Shown here piece after piece: positions 1 to 6,602 of a stretch of DNA of 27,887 bases. The DNA is taken from positions 1 to 27,887 of the forward strand of contig CAYNGJ010000030.1 of assembly GCA_964396895.1 (NCBI GenBank). The letters run 5' to 3'. A program made the position numbers and the translations under genes. Positions within the stretch are counted from its first letter, which is position 1; the number at the start of each line of letters is the position of its first letter. Under the pieces are notes generated by a model, which searched no databases, had not been told where the DNA came from, and worked only from the letters and a program-made list of their open reading frames with translations. This DNA comes from UBA2334 sp964396895. GTDB lineage: Bacteria; Pseudomonadota; Gammaproteobacteria; Burkholderiales; Burkholderiaceae_C.

Positions 1-2637
1 AAGTTCTACGCCTGCTCCATGCTGCCCTACCCCAGCGGCAAGCTGCACATGGGCCATGTGCGCAACTACACCATCAACGACATGCTCACGCGCTACCTGC
101 GCATGAACGGCCACAACGTGCTGATGCCCATGGGTTGGGACGCATTCGGTCTGCCTGCCGAGAACGCCGCCATCAAAAACGGCGTGCCACCGGCCCAGTG
201 GACCTACGACAACATCGCCTACATGAAGCAGCAGATGCAGGCCATGGGCCTGGCCATCGACTGGAGCCGCGAAGTGGCCACCTGCGACCCCACTTACTAC
301 CAGTGGAACCAGTGGCTGTTTTTGAAGATGCTGGAGCGTGGCATTGCCTACCGAAAAACACAGACCGTCAACTGGGACCCGGTGGACCAGACCGTGCTGG
401 CCAACGAGCAGGTCATTGACGGCAAGGGCTGGCGCACCGGCGCGCCGGTGGAAAAGCGCGAAATTCCCGGTTACTACCTCAACATCACCGCCTACGCTCA
501 AGAGCTGCTGGACCATGTGCAGATCGGCAACCCCAAGGCCACGCTGAACGGCTGGCCCGACAAGGTGCGGCTGATGCAGGAAAACTGGATCGGCAAGAGC
601 GAAGGCGTGCGTTTTGCCTTCACGCACAGCATTGCCGGGGCCGATGGCGCGCTGATTGGCGACGGCAAGATGTACGTGTTCACCACCCGGGCCGACACCA
701 TCATGGGCGTGACGTTTGCCGCTGTGGCCCCCGAGCACCCCATTGCGCTGCACGCAGCCGCCACCAACCCCGAACTGGCCGCCTTCATTGACGAGTGCAA
801 GTCGGGTGGCACCACCGAGGCCGAGCTGGCCACGCAAGAGAAAAAGGGCATGGCCACCGGCCTGTTCGTCACCCATCCGCTGACCGGGGCGCAGGTGGCC
901 GTGTGGGTGGGCAACTACGTGCTCATGAGCTACGGGGACGGCGCGGTCATGGGCGTGCCCGCGCACGATGAGCGGGACTTTGCGTTTGCGCTGAAGTACA
1001 CACTGCCCATCCAACCCGTGGTGTCGGTGGGTGGTCAAACCTTCAACGACCAAGTCTGGGCCGAGTGGTACGCCGATAAACAGAACGGCGTCTGCGTCAA
1101 CTCCGGCGAGCTGGACGGGCTGGGCCACAAGGCCGCCGTGGACAAGGTGGCCGAACTGCTGGCTGCCAAAAACCTGGGCGAGAAAAAAACCACCTGGCGC
1201 CTGCGCGATTGGGGCGTTTCGCGCCAGCGTTACTGGGGCACACCCATCCCCATCATCCATTGCGACGAGCACGGTGCCGTGCCCGTGCCGGAAAAAGACC
1301 TGCCCGTGGTGCTGCCGCAAGACTGCATTCCCGACGGCTCGGGCAACCCACTGCACAAACACGAAGGTTTCCACGCCGGGGTGACCTGCCCCGTGTGCGG
1401 CAAGCCCGCCCGCCGCGAAACCGACACCATGGACACCTTTGTGGATTCGTCCTGGTACTTCATGCGCTACTGCGACCCGGCGAGCGCCGACGCGATGGTG
1501 GCCGAGGGCGCCGACTACTGGATGCGCGACCAACAGCGGGCCACCGGTGGCAGCGGCATGGACCAGTACATCGGCGGCGTGGAGCACGCCATCCTGCACC
1601 TGTTGTACGCCCGCTTCTGGACCAAGGTCATGCGCGACCTGGGCCTGGTGAAGGTGGACGAGCCTTTCACCAAGCTGCTGACCCAGGGCATGGTGCTCAA
1701 CCACCTCTACAGCCGTCGCACCCAAAAAGGGGGCAAAGAGTATTTCTGGCCGACCGATGTCGAGAACGTTCAGGACGACAGCGGCAAGGTCATCGGTGCC
1801 AAGCTCAACAAGGTCGTGGCCAGCGCCGATGGCGAACTGCCCGTGGGCACCGCCATTGACTACGAGGGCGTGGGCACCATGTCCAAGTCCAAGAACAACG
1901 GGGTGGACCCGCAGGACCTGATCGAGCGCTACGGCGCCGACACCGCCCGCCTGTACACCATGTTCACCGCGCCACCCGAGGCCACGCTGGAGTGGAACGA
2001 CTCCGCCGTGGAGGGCAGCTACCGCTTCTTGCGCCGGGTGTGGAACTTCGGTCACAAGCTTTCCAATATCGATTTCGCAGCTGCAAGACAAGGCAGTGAA
2101 AGCGCTACCAGCCTGAAAGACCTTGAATTTGGCAAGGAAGTCAAGGCGCTGCGCCTGGACATCCACACCGTGCTCAAGCAGGTGGACTACGACTACCAGC
2201 GCATGCAATACAACACCGTGGTGTCGGGTTGCATGAAGATGCTCAACGCCCTGGAGGACTTCAAGGCCATGGACAGCGCGGGTGCCGCCGTGGCGCTGGC
2301 CGAGGGTTTTGGCATATTGCTGCGCTGCCTCTACCCCGCCACACCGCACATCGCCCACGCCCTGTGGAGCGAGCTGGGCTACGCCGGCACGCTGGGCGAT
2401 TTGCTCGACGCCGCCTGGCCCCAGGTGGACCCCGCTGCCTTGGTGCAGGACGAAATCGAGCTGGTGCTCCAAGTCAACGGCAAGTTGCGTGGCGCTGTGC
2501 GCGTGCCCGCCGGGGCCGACAAGGCCAGCATCGAGGCCGCGGCCCTGGCCAGCGAAGCCTTCCTCAAAGCCGCCAACGGTGCCCCGCCCAAAAAGGTGGT
2601 GGTGGTGCCCGGTCGCCTCGTCAACGTGGTGGTGTGA
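1..2637 (+). CDS. leuS: Leucine--tRNA ligase, 5'-truncated by window edge
   Basis: Class I aminoacyl-tRNA synthetase that charges tRNA-Leu in the cytoplasm. The frame is open from base 1 (K-F-Y-A-C-S-M), so roughly 30-40 N-terminal residues lie outside the window; 878 residues are visible. The HIGH-type motif HMGH is at 46-57 and the second signature MSKSK at 1879-1893. The CP1 editing domain shows TTRADTIMG and GVPAHDERD, and the zinc-binding-like CPVCGKPARRETDTMD segment lies before WYFMRY. The C-terminal domain ends with VNGKLRG and a basic tail. A variable stretch between the catalytic core and the anticodon-binding domain (2076-2119) resembles an interspersed repeat found elsewhere in the window. 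The stop codon is 2 bp from the lptE start, so the two are almost certainly co-transcribed. Identification is firm. Confidence 0.98.
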   Translation, partial: KFYACSMLPYPSGKLHMGHVRNYTINDMLTRYLRMNGHNVLMPMGWDAFGLPAENAAIKNGVPPAQWTYDNIAYMKQQMQAMGLAIDWSREVATCDPTYYQWNQWLFLKMLERGIAYRKTQTVNWDPVDQTVLANEQVIDGKGWRTGAPVEKREIPGYYLNITAYAQELLDHVQIGNPKATLNGWPDKVRLMQENWIGKSEGVRFAFTHSIAGADGALIGDGKMYVFTTRADTIMGVTFAAVAPEHPIALHAAATNPELAAFIDECKSGGTTEAELATQEKKGMATGLFVTHPLTGAQVAVWVGNYVLMSYGDGAVMGVPAHDERDFAFALKYTLPIQPVVSVGGQTFNDQVWAEWYADKQNGVCVNSGELDGLGHKAAVDKVAELLAAKNLGEKKTTWRLRDWGVSRQRYWGTPIPIIHCDEHGAVPVPEKDLPVVLPQDCIPDGSGNPLHKHEGFHAGVTCPVCGKPARRETDTMDTFVDSSWYFMRYCDPASADAMVAEGADYWMRDQQRATGGSGMDQYIGGVEHAILHLLYARFWTKVMRDLGLVKVDEPFTKLLTQGMVLNHLYSRRTQKGGKEYFWPTDVENVQDDSGKVIGAKLNKVVASADGELPVGTAIDYEGVGTMSKSKNNGVDPQDLIERYGADTARLYTMFTAPPEATLEWNDSAVEGSYRFLRRVWNFGHKLSNIDFAAARQGSESATSLKDLEFGKEVKALRLDIHTVLKQVDYDYQRMQYNTVVSGCMKMLNALEDFKAMDSAGAAVALAEGFGILLRCLYPATPHIAHALWSELGYAGTLGDLLDAAWPQVDPAALVQDEIELVLQVNGKLRGAVRVPAGADKASIEAAALASEAFLKAANGAPPKKVVVVPGRLVNVVV
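2076..2119 (-). repeat. Degenerate interspersed repeat copy A, inside leuS
   Basis: Read on the reverse strand, this segment shares in order CAG, an AGCGCTT core, CTTG and CAGCT with the reverse complement of the copy at 20379-20424. It encodes a low-conservation linker (AAARQGSESATSLKD) of LeuS and keeps the frame open. Similarity was judged by eye and is the weakest of the four copies. Confidence 0.35.
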
Positions 2638-2639
2638 GC

Positions 2640-3194
2640 ATGGCCGCCCGTCGCCAGTTTTTGCAGCGTGCCTGGGCCTGGGGGCAAGCCGGTGCCCTGT
2701 GGTCGGCGGGTGGTGTGCTGAGCGGTACCCTGGCCGGGTGCGGGTTCCAGTTGCGCCAGGCCCCCAGCTTTGCCTTTCGCACGCTGGTGGCACCCTTGCC
2801 CGATGCCTCGCCGCTGCGCCGCGAACTCAAGGTGTCGTTGCTGAACGCCGGGGTGATCGTGCTCGACGCCATGCCCGCCGTCACCCCCCAGCCATCCGCC
2901 GTGGACGCGGTGCTGGAGGTGCTGAACGAGCAGCGCGAAAAGTCGGTGGTGGGTTCCACGGCGGCGGGTCAGGTGCGCGAGTTCCAGCTGCGGCTGCGGT
3001 TTCGGTTTCGACTGAGCACCCCGCAGGGCAAGGAGCTGATCCCGGATTCAGAAATTTTGTTGCAACGCGACATCAGTTACAGCGAAACCATTGCCCTGTC
3101 CAAAGCCGAAGAAGAGGCCGAGTTGTACCGCGACATGCAAAGCGACATTGTTCAGCAGGTGTTGCGCCGCCTGGCGGCGGTGCGCTCGCTGTAA
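2640..3194 (+). CDS. lptE: LPS assembly lipoprotein LptE (RlpB)
   Basis: Outer-membrane lipoprotein that plugs the LptD beta-barrel and assists lipopolysaccharide insertion at the cell surface. The 184-residue product starts MAARRQFLQRAW, has a hydrophobic stretch and a lipobox LAGC with the lipidated cysteine at residue 34, followed by GFQLR, the typical LptE mature start (CGFxLR). The rest is a mixed alpha/beta domain with a charged C-terminal helix (KAEEEAELYRDMQSD). The ATG is 2 bp after the leuS stop, and holA follows 7 bp after its own stop, which is the usual leuS-lptE-holA order of beta- and gammaproteobacteria. The start was chosen because it gives a complete signal peptide right after leuS. 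No own promoter is visible. Confidence 0.92.
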   Translation: MAARRQFLQRAWAWGQAGALWSAGGVLSGTLAGCGFQLRQAPSFAFRTLVAPLPDASPLRRELKVSLLNAGVIVLDAMPAVTPQPSAVDAVLEVLNEQREKSVVGSTAAGQVREFQLRLRFRFRLSTPQGKELIPDSEILLQRDISYSETIALSKAEEEAELYRDMQSDIVQQVLRRLAAVRSL

Positions 3195-3201
3195 CCCCAC
3201 C

Positions 3202-4260
3202 ATGCAACTGGCCGCCGCCCAGCTGGGTGCCCACCTCCAAAAAGGGCTGCGTTCGCTCTACACCCTGTACGGGGACGAGCCCCTGCTCATTCAAGAGGCG
3301 GCCGATGCCCTGCGCGCCGCGGCCCGCGCCCAGGGTTACACCGAGCGCACGGTGTTCACCGTGGCCGGGGCCCACTTCGACTGGAGTGCCGTGCTCGCCA
3401 GTGGCAGCGAAATGAGCCTGTTTGGCGATCGCCAGGTGGTGGAGGTGCGCATTCCCTCCGGCAAGCCCGGCAAAGAGGGCAGCGCGGCCCTGCAGCAACT
3501 GGCCGAGACCGCCGCCCGCCACGACAGCGTGCTGACCCTGGTGCTGTGCCCCCGGCTGGACGGGGCCACCCTCAAAGGCGCGTGGTTCGGGGCGCTGGAC
3601 AGCGGTGGCGTGACCGTGCGGGTGGACCCGGTGGAGCGCCAAGCCCTGCCGCAGTGGATTGCCCAGCGCTTGGCGCTGCAAAACCAGCGTGTGGTGTCGG
3701 GCGAAGAAGGCCAGCGCACCCTGCAGTTTTTTGCCGACCGGGTGGAGGGCAACCTGCTCGCCGCCCACCAGGAGGTGCAAAAGCTGGCCCTGCTCTACCC
3801 CGCCGGTGAGCTGGGGTGGGCGCAGGTGGAGTCCGCCGTGCTCAACGTGGCGCGTTACGACGCGTTCAAGCTGGCCGAGGCCGTGTTGGCCGGGCAGACC
3901 GCCCGGGCGCAGCGCATGCTCGACGGCCTGCAGGCCGAGGGCGAAGCCCCTGTGCTGGTGCATTGGGCGCTGAGTGAAGACATCCGCACCCTGGCCCGCG
4001 TGCGCCAGGCGCTGGACGCGGGCCGCCCCATGCCCATGGCGCTGCGCGAAAACCGGGTGTGGGGTGCCAAAGAAAAACTGGTGGAGCGTGTGTTGCCCCG
4101 CCTGAGCGCCGCCACTTTGGCGCAGTGGCTGCAAGACGCCCACACGGTGGACGGCATCGCCAAAGGCCTGAAAGTGCCCAGCTGGCCGGCCGACCCCTGG
4201 GGCGCGCTGCACCGCCTGGCCACCCAGGTCAGCGGCGCGTGCGCCGTTCAGCGGTTGTAA
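3202..4260 (+). CDS. holA: DNA polymerase III, delta subunit
   Basis: Delta subunit of the clamp-loader complex; it opens the beta sliding clamp during chromosome replication. The product is 352 residues. The N-terminal part carries LYTLYGDEPLLIQEAADALR, the standard HolA opening (YGDEPLL), followed by an AAA+-like domain without a Walker A motif, as expected for delta. The C-terminal collar helices include ALSEDIRTLARVR and RVWGAKEKL. The start ATG lies 7 bp after lptE with no clear Shine-Dalgarno sequence, suggesting translation linked to the upstream gene. The 3' end overlaps the convergent hydrolase gene by 13 bp (4248-4260), so the two transcripts would be complementary there. Length and order are normal for the family. 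Confidence 0.94.
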   Translation: MQLAAAQLGAHLQKGLRSLYTLYGDEPLLIQEAADALRAAARAQGYTERTVFTVAGAHFDWSAVLASGSEMSLFGDRQVVEVRIPSGKPGKEGSAALQQLAETAARHDSVLTLVLCPRLDGATLKGAWFGALDSGGVTVRVDPVERQALPQWIAQRLALQNQRVVSGEEGQRTLQFFADRVEGNLLAAHQEVQKLALLYPAGELGWAQVESAVLNVARYDAFKLAEAVLAGQTARAQRMLDGLQAEGEAPVLVHWALSEDIRTLARVRQALDAGRPMPMALRENRVWGAKEKLVERVLPRLSAATLAQWLQDAHTVDGIAKGLKVPSWPADPWGALHRLATQVSGACAVQRL

Positions 4261-5174
4261 ACCCCGTCGGCATCCTGTCCGGCGGCGCCGGAGCGCGCCA
4301 GGTCGGCCACGAGGTCGAGCAGCCACGCTTCAAAGTCACCCGCCTGGGTGGCGGATGCCGCCCGCAGCGCGGTCAGCATGGGGGTGGCCTGTGCCCACGC
4401 CAGCAGCTGGGCGTGGGTGCAACGTTCCAGTTCCAGCAGCTTGTACTTCACCAGCACCTTGGCCGCGTGGCGGGTGTGGCGCTCGGGGTGCTGCACAAAC
4501 CCACCCAGGCGCGTGCGCGCCACGGCCAGGGCCTTGGGCACGTCGCCAAACACCGGGCCGTGGCCGGGAATGACGGTGGTCGGGGCGAGCCGATCGATCA
4601 GGTCCAGCGTGTGACCCACCTCCTCAAAGCCACTGTCACCGTCCAGCTCGGGAAACACCACGCCAAAGCCGTTTTGCCACAGGGCGTCACCGCTGATCAA
4701 GGTGCGCGAGGCGGGCTCAAACAGCAGCACGGCGTGGTGGTCGTGCCCGGGGGCGGCATGCACTTGCCAATCCAACCCAGCCAGACGTTCGGTGCTGCCA
4801 GGGACGAGGGTGTTGTTGAAGTGATAGCGAACAATTGATTGTCCACAAGCGCTGTAGCCCAATTTGTCTTCATGCCAGTCGGTGACGGCCTGGGCTGAGC
4901 CAGGCGGAATGGCCGTGACCACCGTCGGGTAGCGGGCCTGCAAGGCCGCATTGCCACCGCAGTGGTCGCTGTGCAGGTGGGTGTTGAGCACGTCGGTCAG
5001 GGGCCTAGGGCCGAGCGCATGGGCCACCAGGGCCAGGGTTTGGTCGGCGTGGGTGCAGTAGCCGGTGTCCACCAGCGCGGCGCGGTGCGCATCCACGCAC
5101 AGCACGTTGTTGCTGGAGAGCCAACCACGTTCAAACACGGTCACGCCGGGGGGGAGCGAAGTTGCAAGTGTCAT
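4248..5174 (-). CDS. Metallo-beta-lactamase-fold hydrolase
   Basis: Probable metal-dependent hydrolase of the MBL superfamily (glyoxalase II/lactonase-like); the substrate cannot be deduced. In the 308-residue product the metal-binding HxHxDH motif is HLHSDH (H66, H68, D70, H71). Further ligand candidates are the His in AAPGHDHH, the Asp in SGDAL and the His in IPGHGPVFGD. A C-terminal helical extension (RHTRHAAKVLVKYKLLELE) resembles the tail of other stand-alone MBL hydrolases. The start used is the ATG at 5174; a GTG at 5192 would add six residues but lies inside the inverted repeat of the shared promoter. The gene sits in opposite orientation between holA and proA, which are usually neighbours in Burkholderiales. 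No signal peptide is seen, so a cytoplasmic location is inferred. Confidence 0.88.
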   Translation of the reverse strand: MTLATSLPPGVTVFERGWLSSNNVLCVDAHRAALVDTGYCTHADQTLALVAHALGPRPLTDVLNTHLHSDHCGGNAALQARYPTVVTAIPPGSAQAVTDWHEDKLGYSACGQSIVRYHFNNTLVPGSTERLAGLDWQVHAAPGHDHHAVLLFEPASRTLISGDALWQNGFGVVFPELDGDSGFEEVGHTLDLIDRLAPTTVIPGHGPVFGDVPKALAVARTRLGGFVQHPERHTRHAAKVLVKYKLLELERCTHAQLLAWAQATPMLTALRAASATQAGDFEAWLLDLVADLARSGAAGQDADGVYNR

Positions 5175-5182
5175 GGTTGCCC

Positions 5183-5188
5183 AATGTC
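5183..5188 (-). promoter_or_regulatory. Candidate -10 element of the MBL hydrolase
   Basis: Reverse-strand GACATT lies 8 nt before the ATG at 5174, preceded by GTGC. It mirrors the proA -10 candidate. If used, transcription would start at or within a few bases of the start codon. No convincing -35 box was found. Confidence 0.35.
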
Positions 5189-5223
5189 GCACAGTTGCAG
5201 CGACGGCTGGAGGCGGTGCGACA
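5185..5223. promoter_or_regulatory. Perfect 8-bp inverted repeat between divergent MBL gene and proA
   Basis: TGTCGCAC (5185-5192) and GTGCGACA (5216-5223) form a perfect inverted repeat with a 23-bp spacer. It spans the 57-bp gap between the two divergent genes. Each arm contributes the first bases of a -10-like element (GACATT leftward, GACAAT rightward), so the symmetry may reflect paired promoters, a protein-binding site with arms about three helical turns apart, or both. Confidence 0.5.
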
Positions 5224-5225
5224 AT
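5195..5225 (+). promoter_or_regulatory. Candidate proA promoter, possibly leaderless
   Basis: TTGCAG (5195-5200) and GACAAT (5220-5225) are separated by 19 bp, slightly longer than the sigma-70 optimum. The -10 candidate ends 6 nt before the proA ATG, so the expected transcription start coincides with the start codon. No Shine-Dalgarno sequence is present in the remaining space. Confidence 0.45.
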
Positions 5226-5231
5226 TCCCGG

Positions 5232-6524
5232 ATGACCGCCACCGCCCCCTCCGACACCACCGCACTCATGCAGACCATGGGCTTTAAGGCAAAACAGGCC
5301 TCATCGCTTGTTGCAAAAGCCTCGGCAGCTACTAAAAAAGCAGCTTTGCTGGCACTGGCGCGCTTGCTGCGCGAACACACCGCCGCTTTGCAGCCCGATA
5401 ACGCGCTGGACCTGGACCGCGCCCGCGCCGCCGGGCTGGCCGAGCCCATGGTGGACCGCCTGAAGCTCAGCCCCCAAGTGCTGGAAACCTGCGCCCAAGG
5501 CTGCGAACAGCTGGCGGCCATGCCCGATGTCATCGGTGAAATCGTCGGCATGAAGCAGGTGCCCAGCGGCATTCGCGTGGGGCAAATGCGGGTGCCCATT
5601 GGCGTGTTCGGCATGATTTACGAGAGCCGACCCAACGTGACGATTGAGGCGGCCAGCCTGGCCATCAAAAGCGGCAACGCCTGCATTTTGCGGGGTGGTT
5701 CAGAGGCCATCGCTTCCAACCAGGCGCTGGCCCGACTGGTACGCCTGGCGCTGGCCGAGGCAGGCCTGCCCGAAGACGCGGTGCAGTTGGTGCCCACCAC
5801 CGACCGCGCCGCTGTGGGCGAGCTCATCGCCATGCCGCAGTTTGTGGATGTCATCATTCCGCGCGGCGGCAAGGGGCTGATCGCACGCATCAGTGCCGAG
5901 GCCAAGGTGCCCGTCATCAAGCACCTGGACGGCAACTGCCACACCTACGTGGACGACCCGTGCGACATCGAGCTGGCCGTGAAGGTCACCGACAACGCCA
6001 AAACCCAAAAGTACAGCCCCTGTAACGCCACCGAAAGCCTGCTGGTGGCACGCAGCGTGGCTGGCGACTTTTTGCCGCGCATCGGCGCGGTGTTCGCCGC
6101 CAAGGGCGTGGAAATGCGATGCTGCCCCGAGTCGTTGCGCCTGCTGGCCACCGTGGCCCCGGCCAGCTTGCTGAAAGCCGCCACCGAGGCCGACTGGAGC
6201 GAGGAGTACCTGGCGCCCATCATCAGCGTGAAGGTGGTGGCGGGGGTGGACGAGGCCATTGCCCACATCAACCAGTACAGCAGCCACCACACCGAATCCA
6301 TACTGACCACAGACCACCGCCACGCTCAGCGGTTTTTGCGCGAGGTGGATTCGGCCAGCGTCATGGTCAACACCAGCACCCGCTTTGCCGATGGTTTTGA
6401 GTACGGACTGGGTGCCGAAATTGGCATCAGCACCGACAAATTCCATGCCCGCGGGCCTGTGGGTGTGGAGGGATTGACCTCGCTCAAGTACGTGGTGCTG
6501 GGCGAGGGCGAAGTGCGTGGCTGA
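5232..6524 (+). CDS. proA: Glutamate-5-semialdehyde dehydrogenase (gamma-glutamyl phosphate reductase)
   Basis: NADPH-dependent reduction of gamma-glutamyl phosphate to glutamate-5-semialdehyde, the second step of proline synthesis in the cytoplasm. The product is 430 residues, normal for ProA. It belongs to the aldehyde dehydrogenase fold: GMIYESRPNVTIEAA is the ProA signature, ILRGGSEA follows, the catalytic cysteine is C264 in SPCNATESLLV, and the C-terminal GLGAEIGISTDKFHARGP block is typical. The ATG at 5232 is the first start compatible with family length. The codons for residues 20-37 overlap a copy of the interspersed repeat, yet the protein there still reads like a normal ProA N-terminus. 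proB is not in the window. A divergent promoter is shared with the MBL gene. Confidence 0.96.
   Translation: MTATAPSDTTALMQTMGFKAKQASSLVAKASAATKKAALLALARLLREHTAALQPDNALDLDRARAAGLAEPMVDRLKLSPQVLETCAQGCEQLAAMPDVIGEIVGMKQVPSGIRVGQMRVPIGVFGMIYESRPNVTIEAASLAIKSGNACILRGGSEAIASNQALARLVRLALAEAGLPEDAVQLVPTTDRAAVGELIAMPQFVDVIIPRGGKGLIARISAEAKVPVIKHLDGNCHTYVDDPCDIELAVKVTDNAKTQKYSPCNATESLLVARSVAGDFLPRIGAVFAAKGVEMRCCPESLRLLATVAPASLLKAATEADWSEEYLAPIISVKVVAGVDEAIAHINQYSSHHTESILTTDHRHAQRFLREVDSASVMVNTSTRFADGFEYGLGAEIGISTDKFHARGPVGVEGLTSLKYVVLGEGEVRG
5290..5340 (+). repeat. Interspersed repeat copy B, inside proA
   Basis: Shares, in the same order, CAAAACAG, CCTC, CGCTT, GTT and CAGCTACT with the reverse complement of the intergenic copy at 20379-20424. 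It encodes ProA residues 20-37 without disturbing the frame. This is the clearest coding-region copy of the family. Confidence 0.55.
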
Positions 6525-6602
6525 TGGTGCCCATGTGACCGTGATCGCTTCTCGTGCCGGTGCATTCGCAGGCCGGAAACTCTCGGGTGAGCCCAGGGTC
6601 GC

